A stretch of 14,025 nt of DNA from Pseudomonadota bacterium (GCA_021795255.1 JAJYPQ010000061.1:1-14025); one strand, 5' to 3'. Shown: positions 1-7,001, numbered from the stretch's first letter. Made by a program: numbers and translations. Notes: generated by a model from the letters alone, not told the origin.

Positions 1-692
1 CTCTCGTCGATCTCCAAAGACGGCTTGCCGTTCACGAGCGCCGGGCGGATCGCCGCCACCGGACACCGCGCCACCACCGTCGGCCGCTCGCAGACATTGC
101 CCACGAGGTCGTGATTGATCCGGGGGGGCTTCGTGTGCTGGATGTTCACCGCGATGTCGGCCTGGCCGCCGCAGTTGATCTCGCAGCACGAGGTCGAGAT
201 GCGCACCCGATTGGGCATGCGCTCGTGGATGAACTCCTCGTGCAGCTCGTCCATCAGGGCCTTCACCACCCCCGAGGCGTCGGTCGCCGGGATGTCGCAG
301 TGCAGCCAGCCTTGCGTATGCGAGATCATGGAGATGGAGTTGCCGGTACCACCCACCGGGAAGCCCGCCTTCCCCAAGGCCTCGATGAGCGGGGCGACCT
401 GCGCCTTGTCGGACAGCATGAACTCCACGTTGCTGCGCGCGGTGAAGCGCAGGAAGCCGTCGGCGTAACGGTCGGCGAGATCGCAGAGCGCGCGGACGGT
501 GTAGACATCCAGCTGCCGCTGGGTGCCCGCGCGCACGGTCCACACCTCGTCGCCGCTCATCGCCACATGGTGCAGCACCCCCGGGCGCGGCCTGTCATGC
601 CACTTCCAGGCCCCATAGTTCTTCTTCAGGAGCGGATGCAGATAAGGCTCGAGCTCCGGTACCCCCGACTCCACGGCGCGACGTGCGTTCAT
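1..692 (-). CDS. dsrB: Dissimilatory sulfite reductase beta subunit DsrB (3' part outside window)
   Basis: Beta subunit of the cytoplasmic siroheme enzyme DsrAB. In sulfur oxidisers it works in reverse, releasing sulfite from sulfur carried by DsrC. I translated the minus strand by hand from the ATG at 692 to the window edge and found 230 open codons without a stop; the family is usually about 355 residues, so roughly the last third is missing. The N-terminal part (LHPLLKKNYGAWKWH, then RPGVLHHVAMSGDEVW) is typical of DsrB. Cys169, Cys170 and Cys174 (TSCCEINCGG) belong to the siroheme/iron-sulfur region, and Cys201 and Cys210 lie at the entry to the ferredoxin-like domain. Its ATG overlaps the dsrA stop as ATGA, implying translational coupling. 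Assignment to the oxidative type is by recollection of family sequences. Confidence 0.96.
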   Translation of the reverse strand, partial: MNARRAVESGVPELEPYLHPLLKKNYGAWKWHDRPRPGVLHHVAMSGDEVWTVRAGTQRQLDVYTVRALCDLADRYADGFLRFTARSNVEFMLSDKAQVAPLIEALGKAGFPVGGTGNSISMISHTQGWLHCDIPATDASGVVKALMDELHEEFIHERMPNRVRISTSCCEINCGGQADIAVNIQHTKPPRINHDLVGNVCERPTVVARCPVAAIRPALVNGKPSLEIDE

Positions 693-1966
693 GATTGACT
701 CCCCTTGTTATGCGCCCCTTGACCCTTGCGGCTCTCCTCGTAGGCCGCCGCCGCCGCATCCCACTCGTCCATGCGGACGTAGGGATTGGTGCGCGGATGG
801 GTCACCATGTTGGGATCGAGCGGCAGGCCCACCCCCTCCATGAAGTTCGGGAAGCCTATGCGTTCGATCATCTCGCCCGTGCGCTCATGCTCCAGGGCGT
901 TGTCGGCGAAGAACTCCATGACCCGCCGACCGATGTCGACCAGATTCTCGTAGTCCTCGTCGGTCTTCAAAGGCAGGAAGGGGACGATCACGGTGCCCAG
1001 GGTGTCGCCGATCTTGAGCGTCCGCTTGCCCCCCAAAAGCAGCGTCACGCCGCGGTCGTCGCCCGGCCGCAGGGCCTTGGTCATGACGTTGATGCAGTGC
1101 ATGCAGCGTACGCAGTTGCGGTTGTCGACCGACAGGGTGTCGTCGTCGCCAAGCCTCAGGCTATGCGTAGGACAGCGGGTGATGACATTGTCGATCACAT
1201 AGGACCGGCCGCGCTCCGCCACGAAGGCCTTGACCTCTTTCTGGTCGACCTTCATGTCATCGCGCCACATGCCGATCACGGCCATGTCGGAGCGCTGGAT
1301 GGCGTTTACGCAGTCGTTGGGGCAACCCGAGAACTTGAACTTGAACTTATAGGGCATGGCCGGACGGTGCATCTCGTCCAGGAACTCATTAATAATTCGC
1401 CGATGGGCCCGCGGCTCGTCGTAGCAGGAGTGCTCGCAGCGCGCATGGCCCACGCAGGACATGGCGGTGCGCAGCGCCGGTCCCGCCCCGCCCATATCGA
1501 AGCCCATCTCGTTGAAGGCATCGAAGGCCGGCTGCACGTTCTGCGTGGAGCAGCCCTGGAACATGATGTCCCCGCTCTGCCCGTGCAGGGCGATAAGCCC
1601 CGAACCGTACTGCTCCCACACGTCGCACATCTTGCGCAACACCTCGGTGGTGTAGTGCATGCCGGGGGCCGGCATGATGCGCAGGGTGTGGAACTCGGCG
1701 GAGGCCGGGTATTTGTCGGCCACCTCGGAGAAACGTGGAATCACGCCTCCGCCGTAGCCTATGACCCCCACCGTGCCCCCCTTCCAGTAGCCCTTCCGGG
1801 TCTCGTAGGAATGCTCGAGCTGACCCAGCAGGTCCTTCATCACGGGGGCATAGGGCTTGGACTCGTCTTTGGCGAGCCGCTTCAAACCCGTTACGAAACT
1901 GGGCCAGGGTCCCCCCTCGAGCCGGTCCAACATGGGGGTCTCGGGCATCTTCTTTCTGTCTGTCAT
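689..1966 (-). CDS. dsrA: Dissimilatory sulfite reductase alpha subunit DsrA, oxidative type
   Basis: Alpha subunit of DsrAB, 425 residues, the normal family length. An in-frame GTG at 1972 is possible, but the AAGGAG at 1977-1972 sits 5 nt before the ATG at 1966 and directly abuts the GTG, so I chose the ATG. Seen in the protein: the N-terminal TPMLDRLEGGPWPSFV block, the siroheme/[4Fe-4S] cysteines Cys171-X5-Cys177 (SCVGHARC) and Cys215-X3-Cys219 (GCPNDC), and an inserted ferredoxin domain with Cys265, Cys285, Cys288 and Cys291 (RCPTHS, NCVRCMHC). Family knowledge: alpha2beta2 siroheme enzyme that in sulfur oxidisers converts DsrC-bound sulfur to sulfite. It is the first gene here and dsrB follows with a 4-nt overlap, as in known dsr operons; the rest would lie beyond the left edge. 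The leader can form a hairpin covering the ribosome binding site. Confidence 0.97.
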   Translation of the reverse strand: MTDRKKMPETPMLDRLEGGPWPSFVTGLKRLAKDESKPYAPVMKDLLGQLEHSYETRKGYWKGGTVGVIGYGGGVIPRFSEVADKYPASAEFHTLRIMPAPGMHYTTEVLRKMCDVWEQYGSGLIALHGQSGDIMFQGCSTQNVQPAFDAFNEMGFDMGGAGPALRTAMSCVGHARCEHSCYDEPRAHRRIINEFLDEMHRPAMPYKFKFKFSGCPNDCVNAIQRSDMAVIGMWRDDMKVDQKEVKAFVAERGRSYVIDNVITRCPTHSLRLGDDDTLSVDNRNCVRCMHCINVMTKALRPGDDRGVTLLLGGKRTLKIGDTLGTVIVPFLPLKTDEDYENLVDIGRRVMEFFADNALEHERTGEMIERIGFPNFMEGVGLPLDPNMVTHPRTNPYVRMDEWDAAAAAYEESRKGQGAHNKGSQS

Positions 1967-2005
1967 CGCCACTCCTTATGCAAGGGCTAAGGCATGACCG
2001 ACAGA
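1955..2005 (-). promoter_or_regulatory. Predicted dsrA leader hairpin hiding ribosome binding site and start codon
   Basis: Read on the minus strand, UCUGUC-G-GUCAU (2005-1994) pairs with AUGAC-A-GACAGA (1966-1955). That gives 11 of 12 positions with one G-A mismatch, and the second arm begins with the dsrA start codon. Inside the 27-nt loop, CCUUA (1992-1988) pairs with UAAGG (1978-1974), which contains most of the ribosome binding site. The two nested stems would close both initiation signals if the transcript starts upstream of 2005. No promoter could be placed with confidence. A regulatory role is inferred from the pairing alone. Confidence 0.45.
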
Positions 2006-2157
2006 CTACGTAACACCCTCCAGACCGCCTATGCCTCAGAGGGGATAGAATGATTCCGGCCAGTCTACCCCTTTAGAGATGCCCTCAACTAAGCCCGAAC
2101 CGCTCCGGGTTTTGCGGAGATTCCAACTCTTGAAAGCATGGAGCCACGAACAAGAAC

Positions 2158-2469
2158 AGCAAGTTTTCCCCAGAAGCCCATGAACGGCCCGTCCGAATGA
2201 TGCCCGCAGCCTCGCAGCGAGGATCCCCGTGAACGGCTATAGAGTCCATCGTCCCAAAAATCAATTGTGTACCCCTTAGAGACTGCATGACCGGGCCCTA
2301 AAGATGAAGTCGAGACAGGAATGTGCGATGTCGTCACCCAGACGGAACGAGACCACATCCAAAGATGCTGGAGCCCGAGAACAAGGAACGGGGCGGGGTC
2401 AATGACATCCTACATACGGTCAGCGCTTTTTTTGCCTAAACGGATCTCGATTCCAAACTGAAGCCGTAA
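2158..2469 (+). pseudogene. IS3-family OrfA remnant (helix-turn-helix protein)
   Basis: Translated by hand, the frame starting at 2158 reads SKFSPEAHERPVRMM, later TAIESIVPKINC, then LRDCMTGP. This is the start and helix-turn-helix part of IS3 OrfA proteins (compare SPEVRERAVRMV and AAIESIAAKIGC). A stop lies at 2230, where the family has Trp, and another at 2299. Around 2306 the match moves to another frame (EVETGMCDVVTQTERDHIQ) and at 2362 returns to the first frame (KMLEPENKE, DILHTVSAFFA), covering the leucine-zipper end. A further stop is at 2437 and the final stop at 2467. No start codon in frame was found upstream. It is clearly non-functional. Confidence 0.75.
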
Positions 2470-2952
2470 ACGCCTATATCGCGGCGAACCCCAAAGTCTA
2501 CAGTGCCGACGATCTGGCGCCAGATAAACCGCAAAAGCTTCTCCGCGGCGCGCTGCACCGTGGAGCGCCTCATGAAGCATCTTGGTCCGCGCGATGTCAT
2601 CCGTAGCGACACTCTGCGCACGAACATTACTGACATCAAGGCGCCGCGCCCACTGAGCCGGTTCAACCGCCACTTCGGGGCGTAGGGCCCCAACCCGCTG
2701 CGGGTGTCAGATTCGACGTACATATCAACATGAAACGGATTTGCCTACGTAACCTTCGCCATGGATGCCTGTGTCCGGAGAGTTGTCGGATGGTGCGTCA
2801 GTCGTTCCATGACCACAAGCTTTGTGCTGGATGCCATAGCACAAGCACTCCGCCCCAAATTCCAGCACGCGGACAAGCGTGCGCTGGCCCTCAGTATGCG
2901 CGACGGGACGTCCAAGTCACTCTCGCACCTTCGGTCTCAGCACAACCCATGA
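2470..2952 (+). pseudogene. IS3-family OrfB (DDE transposase) remnant
   Basis: The remnant begins in one frame (NPKVYSADD, 2487-2513) and shifts near 2510 into the frame that reads IWRQINRKSFSAARCTVERL, typical of the IS3 OrfB N-terminal region. It then runs to APRPLSRFNRHFGA. In-frame stops follow at 2683 (TAG) and 2731 (TGA, where the family has Trp). Beyond them the same frame gives DACVRRVVGWCVSRSMTTSF, the start of the integrase core. The first catalytic Asp is kept (RVSDSTYI), the second is in a garbled segment near 2900, and the final Glu region is absent. The frame ends with TGA at 2950. It is a dead remnant. Confidence 0.82.
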
Positions 2953-3076
2953 TCTCTCCGCTCCGCTACGAGATGCCGCGGCCGTCCTGCGGTGATGTCT
3001 AACCCCTCATTTCAATAAGCGCAGCGTGCCGAAACGGCATTTGGTCAAGGCAGGAGGGAAAACCGCGCCGTTTCGT

Positions 3077-3096
3077 GCCCCGATGGGGCGGCTTTT
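3077..3096 (+). terminator. Weak terminator-like hairpin
   Basis: GCCCC-GAT-GGGGC (3077-3089) is a perfect 5-bp stem followed by GGCTTTT. The T run is short and no intact plus-strand gene ends here, so it may simply be part of an insertion-sequence end. An 8-bp inverted pair, GAAACGGC (3031-3038) and GCCGTTTC (3068-3075), lies just upstream, as does a small TGCCG/CGGCA hairpin at 3027-3039. Confidence 0.25.
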
Positions 3097-3144
3097 CGTC
3101 GTTCGGGAGGCTTTTTGTGGCCGGGAACCCGAATTCCGGACGGA

Positions 3145-3377
3145 CTACGCCCTTGTGGGTCGCAAGAGCTGTCGGCGGACGACATACAGATTGGCGAGCG
3201 CGCAGGCGACGAACAGCCGATGGGCGTTTTTCTCAAGACCCCGATAGCGGACCTTCACGAAGCCGAACACACCTTTGATGACGTCGAAGGCATGTTCGAC
3301 GCGGCTGCGGATTGGGGACTTGATACGGTTACGAGCCCGTTCGACCTTGTTTACGACGCCCCGGTACCGGTAACGGG
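3145..3377 (-). pseudogene. IS5-family transposase, C-terminal fragment
   Basis: The minus strand reads GTRYRYRGVVNKVERARN, then SPIRSRVEHAFDVIKGVFGF, VKVRYRGLEKNAHRL and FVACALANLYVVRRQL before the stop at 3147-3145. The RVEHxF...KVRYRGLxKN...ALANL pattern is diagnostic of the C-terminal end of IS5-family DDE transposases and includes the Glu of the catalytic triad. An open frame continues upstream into the IS110 end, but that part is not IS5. It is a fragment only. Confidence 0.85.
3370..3377 (+). repeat. 8-bp direct repeat GTAACGGG, copy at the transposase-3' junction of IS110
   Basis: The same 8 bases occur at 4828-4835, at the other IS110 junction. This copy lies at the edge of the recognisable IS5 sequence. 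It may be a shared target/donor core, or homology between target and element end, as expected for IS110-type recombination. The length alone does not exclude chance. Confidence 0.5.
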
Positions 3378-3394
3378 TGCCCCTATGTCCTTTG

Positions 3395-4599
3395 TCAAGC
3401 ACTTGCTGGCGATGTCGCATGATAAAAAGCCCCATCGCGCAACATCGCATAGAGCACGTCGCTACGTCGGCGGGCGAGCGCAATAAGCGCCTGATTGTGC
3501 CGTTTGCCCTGGCGGATTTTGCGGTCGTAATAAGCTCGAGAGATGGGATCGCGCAGGGCCGCGAAGGCCGAGAGGAACATCGTCCGCTTCAGGATCTTGT
3601 TGCCTCGCCTTGAGGGATGTTCACCCCGGATCGCGCTACCCGACCGGCGCGTGACAGGGGCCAAGCCGGCGTAGGCCGCCAGATGGGCCGCCGAGGCGAA
3701 GGGTCGAGTGGTGACCTCCGTCAGGAGTCGTGCGGTGGTCCTGATGCCGACTCCGGGCATGCTCATCAGGACCGGGGTAAGAGGGTGGCTTTGAGCCCGC
3801 CGCTCGACCTCGTGAGCGAGCTCCTCACGCTGGCGCCGTAAGGCGGCGAGCTGCGCGCCTAACTTCGGCAACACGAGGCTCACGGCCTGGGTGCCGGGCA
3901 CCACCACGGTCTGTTCACGCAAGGCCTGATGAATCTCGGCTGGCAGCGTTTTGGCAAGCCGGGGCGCAAGCTTACTTAGAGAGGTCGCTAAGCGCTTTTC
4001 GCTCGCCGCGGCAAGGGCCGCCGGTGACGGATATTTCTGCAGGAGATCACACACGGCAGGGTGATCAAGGCGAGGTCCCAGGACCCGCTCTAAAGCCGGG
4101 TGGATCTGGGTCAGCAACCCGCGGATACGGTTACTGACTTGGGTAATTTGCCCGGCCAGGTCATCATCAAAGCCGCACAACAAAGTGAGTTCTGCCAAGG
4201 CCTCATCGGTCTGCGGCAAGGCCCGTAACGCGTGCGGCATCGAAAGGGCGGCGTCGGCGATAATGGCGGCATCGCGCGCATCGGTCTTGGCCTCGCCGGC
4301 ATGCAAATCCGCGATGCGACGCATGGCCAACCCTGGCAAGTAGGCCACTTGAATCCCCTCGGCCCGGGCGACTGTGATCGGCAGGGCCCCTATCGTAGCG
4401 GGTTGGTCTACGACCAGCAGAATCTCGCCGTGCGCTTTCAGTCCCGTTATGACGGCGCGCAGCTTCTCTTCATCGTTAGGTGGGGCTTTATCAAATAACC
4501 GCTTACCTGACCGATCCAGGCTACGGCATGGTGTGTGCCTTTCCCGACATCCACGCCGATAAAGACGGCAACCTCCCCCTGATTCTCGTTGTTCTCCAT
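3395..4599 (-). pseudogene. IS110-family DEDD transposase, one frameshift
   Basis: The ATG at 4599 has AGGAGG 5 nt upstream (4610-4605) and opens MENNENQGEVAVFIGVDVGK, with the first catalytic Asp in GVDVGK. Near 4516-4520 one base is missing (family: AVALDRSGKRLF), and the protein continues in another frame for about 370 residues to the stop at 3397-3395. The second frame keeps VVDQPATIGALP, the paired Asp of KTDARDAAIIAD, and the C-terminal transposase_20 domain with SMPGVGIRTTARLL and AYAGLAPVTRRSGSAI, whose Ser is the likely nucleophile. Everything except the frameshift looks intact, so the defect is recent or a sequencing error. Family knowledge: RNA-guided recombinase using a bridge RNA. 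Confidence 0.88.
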
Positions 4600-4624
4600 G
4601 CTGACCTCCTGTCACTCAATGACA

Positions 4625-4818
4625 AAACCCGGCCAACAACCATGGCAGAAAGTCTCGGCATCCACGTTACAGGCGGCCTATTGAAGATATCATCGGCCGA
4701 GCCCCTATTAGCGATGACTCACTGCCTGCCCGATCCGGTGACAACACCCCCCGGATCATGGTCGACTGGGGGCAGTAATCACGCCGGATCTGACCGGCCG
4801 AACCTCTATTGTAGAGGC
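4625..4818 (-). ncRNA. Candidate IS110 bridge RNA
   Basis: This is the non-coding end upstream of the transposase, read in the same direction. Visible folds, in order: a perfect CCUCUA/UAGAGG hairpin with a 3-nt loop (4817-4803); a long stem pairing 4790-4779 with 4741-4732 with a 2-nt bulge, enclosing an internal loop and a GGGGG/CCCCC-type stem (4772-4768 with 4752-4748); and a second domain with CAGGC/GCCUG (4728-4724 with 4674-4670) enclosing UCAUCG/CGAUGA (4717-4712 with 4695-4690). A 5' hairpin followed by two looped domains is the described bridge-RNA architecture. UAAUAGGG in the second domain (4710-4703) is complementary to the IS5 sequence CCCTATTA at the insertion junction. Ends are approximate and the folding is by eye. 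Confidence 0.45.
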
Positions 4819-4827
4819 AGGAACATA

Positions 4828-4835
4828 GTAACGGG
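4828..4835 (+). repeat. 8-bp direct repeat GTAACGGG, copy at the non-coding-end junction of IS110
   Basis: Partner of 3370-3377. The IS5 reading (PYYP codons) stops at or just beside this copy. Confidence 0.5.
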
Positions 4836-4967
4836 GTAATAGGGCGCGATCACCGTGCAGAGCTCCTGCCAGGGCACCACCTTCTCCATATCCGCCAAGA
4901 ACTTCTCTCGACGGGTAGGTTTCCTGTGGGTCTCGAAGGTGCCGGTGGCTAAGGTGAGCTGCCGCAT
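4836..4967 (-). pseudogene. IS5-family transposase, N-terminal fragment
   Basis: From the ATG at 4967 the minus strand reads MRQLTLATGTFETHRKPTRR, then EKFLADMEKVVPWQELC and IAPYYP. This is the conserved start of a common IS5-family transposase (compare MRQLTFADAGFEKYRKxTRR and EQVVPWxxLCALIEPxYP). After about 44 residues the match ends at the IS110 junction. An upstream in-frame ATG at 5003 would add 12 residues not expected in the family. Confidence 0.82.
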
Positions 4968-5088
4968 GGGGTTTATCCGTCTGAACTTGCGCCATTTTAC
5001 CATAACGGCTTGTGTATAGGGACTAAACCAGCGTTGCCCTAAATCAGAGGTGCCTTAAACCACGCAGGTTCACCCACACCGCTCCTGG

Positions 5089-5118
5089 TTGCCTACGGAC
5101 GAGCTGTTCTGGTATCCT
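5089..5118 (+). promoter_or_regulatory. Possible sigma-70 promoter before the glycosyltransferase pair
   Basis: TTGCCT (5089-5094) and TATCCT (5113-5118) are separated by 18 nt, with four matches each to the -35 and -10 consensus. It lies 22 nt upstream of the preferred ATG at 5140. It is a weak candidate based on sequence alone. Confidence 0.22.
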
Positions 5119-5139
5119 GCCGCAACAAAGGGGGCGGCG

Positions 5140-5877
5140 ATGATAGAAGCTGCGGAGACCATGTCAGCGCAGGCGCGCGTGTCTGTGTCCGTCGGTATCG
5201 TGCTTTTTAATAACGCGCACGACGAGGTATTGCGGTGCCTTGCATCTCTCCAGCGCCAAGCGTCAGACGCGATCTGCGAGGTATTGATTCTCGACCAGGG
5301 AACGGGGCACCCTCTCCTTCCCGCCTACAGATTCCCGGTACGGGTTTCCAGGGGCCCCAACCTAGGATTTGGCGCCGCGCACAATATTCTATTCAGTTCC
5401 TCACAAGGTGACACCTATCTTTGCCTCAATCCCGACGCGGTTTTGCACCCTAAGTGCTTGGCATATATGCTGGCGGTTCTGGACGCGTCTCAAGGGCGCG
5501 CACTTGTCGAAGCTCTTCACGAGCCCATCCCTCATCCCAAAATCTACGACCCAGTGACTGGCGAGACGCCTTGGTGCTCCGGTGCCTGCCTCCTCATACC
5601 GCGAGAAATTTATAGCTCCTTGAAGGGTTTTGACGAGGACTTTTTCCTCTATTGTGAGGACGTGGATTTCTCGTGGCGCGCGCGGGCGGCCGGTTTTGCG
5701 TGTCAACTAGCCCCATCAGCCAAAGTATTTCATTTCGCGGACGACCGCGAAAACCGTCGCGCCGCCATGCTACGCAGCGCAGAAACACTTTGGCGGAAAT
5801 GGAAGAACCATCCGTCTAGATCTATCGTCGACCCTGACTTTTCTCATGGCGCCATATACGCGACACCCTTATGGTAG
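5140..5877 (+). CDS. Family 2 glycosyltransferase, rhamnosyltransferase-like (WbbL type)
   Basis: A protein of 245 residues with a GT-A fold typical of GT2 enzymes that add sugars, often L-rhamnose, to cell-surface glycans at the inner face of the membrane. Seen: an N-terminal nucleotide-binding strand VSVSVGIVLFNN (14-25), RGPNLGFGAAHN (71-82), the metal-binding NPD at 97-99 in place of a classic DXD, the acceptor-side GACLLIPREIY (148-158), and GFDEDFFLYCEDVDFSWR (163-180), which holds the likely catalytic acid. No membrane segment is visible. The frame stays open back to a TTG at 5089, but the ATG at 5140 with AGGGGG 5 nt before it is a better start; the ATG at 5161 is also possible. The 3' end overlaps the next gene by 7 nt. 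The sugar donor cannot be read from sequence. Confidence 0.88.
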   Translation: MIEAAETMSAQARVSVSVGIVLFNNAHDEVLRCLASLQRQASDAICEVLILDQGTGHPLLPAYRFPVRVSRGPNLGFGAAHNILFSSSQGDTYLCLNPDAVLHPKCLAYMLAVLDASQGRALVEALHEPIPHPKIYDPVTGETPWCSGACLLIPREIYSSLKGFDEDFFLYCEDVDFSWRARAAGFACQLAPSAKVFHFADDRENRRAAMLRSAETLWRKWKNHPSRSIVDPDFSHGAIYATPLW

Positions 5878-6779
5878 AACGGCTCTCGGTCATCATTCGG
5901 TCACAAACAGGGCGCGAACACTTCCTGGATGAGTGCCTGTTTATCCTCTCTAATCAAACCTACCGCGAGATTGAGGCGCTCATAGTCGTCCAAACGCGCC
6001 CAGGCTGCCGCGAATCGACGGAACAAATCGTTACTTGCTGGCGCCCGCTATTTGCCGACCTCAAGGTAATTTGCCATGAGTCGATTAGCGATGCCCGCTC
6101 ACGCGCATTGAATATCGGTATGAAAAACGCTTCCGGCCCCTATATCGCGTTTCTCGATGACGACGATAAGGTTTACCCGGACCATTACCGTCGTCTCATC
6201 AAAGCCATCCAGAAAAGCGGGAGATCATGGGCCTACGCAGATACGGTTCAAACGCTCATCGATCAGCAGGGGCGGGTGCGGAAGCGATGGCAACCTTACA
6301 TAAGACGCCGGTTTTCCTACACCGACCTCCTCGCCGGGAACTTCATACCGATTCATTCGTATGTTTTCGATAGGCGACAAGCCCCGGGCCTGTTCTTCGA
6401 CGAAAGGCTGTGCCGACTAGAAGACTACGATTTCTTGTTACGCCTAGCCAAAGCATCTTCTCCGATGTACGTACGGCGCACAGGATGCGCTTATTGCTTG
6501 CGTGACGACGCCACGAATTCAGTGTCCTGCCGCTCCGATGAAGCTCGCCTGCTGTGGAAGCAGATGGACGAGATTGTGAGGCAGAAGATCGCGCGCGAGG
6601 TTCCGCTCATCCTTCGGGCATCTGCCCGCGCTAGGCGTTTTACTCTTAGGCCAGGGCGTCAGATTCTGCGGGCGGCCCGTAGCTGGCTCGGCCGCTTCAG
6701 ATCCGCTCGGCTTCTCTATGGCTTAATTCACCGGATTTGGAATGCGGGAACGCGGCGCCGTGCACGAGAGGTACTCTGA
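5871..6779 (+). CDS. Family 2 glycosyltransferase
   Basis: A protein of 302 residues with a GT-A domain in the N-terminal two thirds. Seen: RLSVIIRSQTGREHFLDECL (4-23), the nucleotide-sugar strand; SISDARSRALNIGMKNASG (71-89); the metal-binding FLDDDDKVYPDH (94-105); and LEDYDFLLRL (183-192), the usual position of the catalytic base. The C-terminal 60 residues are rich in Arg and carry no recognisable domain. They may bind the membrane surface; that is inference. The ATG overlaps the end of the upstream glycosyltransferase by 7 nt, so the two are almost certainly co-translated. No terminator follows. About 220 nt without recognisable genes separate it from the IS3 element, including the palindrome GGCCAATTTGGCC near 6833. 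Confidence 0.88.
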   Translation: MVERLSVIIRSQTGREHFLDECLFILSNQTYREIEALIVVQTRPGCRESTEQIVTCWRPLFADLKVICHESISDARSRALNIGMKNASGPYIAFLDDDDKVYPDHYRRLIKAIQKSGRSWAYADTVQTLIDQQGRVRKRWQPYIRRRFSYTDLLAGNFIPIHSYVFDRRQAPGLFFDERLCRLEDYDFLLRLAKASSPMYVRRTGCAYCLRDDATNSVSCRSDEARLLWKQMDEIVRQKIAREVPLILRASARARRFTLRPGRQILRAARSWLGRFRSARLLYGLIHRIWNAGTRRRAREVL

Positions 6780-7001
6780 AGGCAATTGCTGACACCGAGC
6801 AGGCACCGCTCTTGGGAAGGTTTGAAGTATTGCGGCCAATTTGGCCTACATAGACACAAACGACTCGGCACAAAAATGGCCTCAGGCGGCGAGCGACGGC
6901 TCGGCTGGAAGGAGCGACGGCGATGGCCCCCGCGAGCACCAACTCCTCGTGGCGGAGTCCACGCTCAAGACCTTATGCGCACCGCCTGCTGGCAGTCCCC
7001 C

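Larger units (their letters stand above)
2096..2952 (+). mobile_element. Decayed IS3-family element, right end lost
   Basis: The stretch holds a recognisable IS3 order: a left-end-like sequence (GAACCGCTCCGGGTTTTG from 2097, resembling IS51/IS3-group inverted repeats), then orfA and orfB remnants in the same direction. Intact elements of this type are about 1.2-1.3 kb. Here the last third of orfB and the right inverted repeat are not found, so the element is truncated as well as riddled with stops and frameshifts. It begins about 130 nt upstream of the dsrA start and is read away from dsrA. It is followed by about 190 nt without genes before the IS5 remnant. Left-end recognition is from memory and is less certain than the protein matches. 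Confidence 0.8.
3378..4836 (-). mobile_element. IS110-family insertion sequence
   Basis: The element is about 1.45 kb, the normal IS110 size. It has one transposase gene, a very short end after the stop codon, and about 230 nt of non-coding sequence before the start codon. That asymmetry matches the IS110 subgroup, where the bridge RNA is encoded in the end upstream of the transposase. The limits are set by where IS5 coding homology stops on each side and by the shared GTAACGGG, so they are good to about 10 nt. No terminal inverted repeats were seen, as expected for this family. Confidence 0.8.
3145..4967 (-). mobile_element. IS5-family remnant, internally deleted and split by an IS110-family element
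   Basis: Two pieces of one IS5-type transposase lie in the same minus-strand order on either side of the IS110 element. The N-terminal piece is at 4836-4967 and the C-terminal piece at 3145-3377. Together they cover roughly 120 of about 320 residues, so some 190 central residues, including most of the DDE core, are missing. Joined without the IS110 they would be out of frame. The deletion therefore either came before the IS110 insertion or happened with it. I could not identify the IS5 terminal inverted repeats with confidence, so the outer limits given are those of the coding remnants. Confidence 0.75.

Noticed and set aside
695..1990. A 431-codon plus-strand open frame opposite dsrA, and similar long frames opposite dsrB
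   Set aside because: Shadow frames caused by high GC and codon bias of dsrA/dsrB; no family resemblance, while the minus strand has full catalytic motifs.
1994..2053. A 19-codon plus-strand ORF starting MTDRLRN, divergent from dsrA
   Set aside because: Its similarity to the dsrA start (MTDR) is explained by the inverted repeat that forms the leader hairpin; no other support for coding.
2091..2117. CCCG...CGGGTTTT as a terminator
   Set aside because: The stem is short and the segment is better explained as the left inverted repeat of the decayed IS3 element.
5001..5088. Terminal inverted repeat of the IS5 remnant (AAGGCACCTCTGA-like on the minus strand near 5056)
   Set aside because: I could not find a convincing partner between 3000 and 3145, so it is not annotated.
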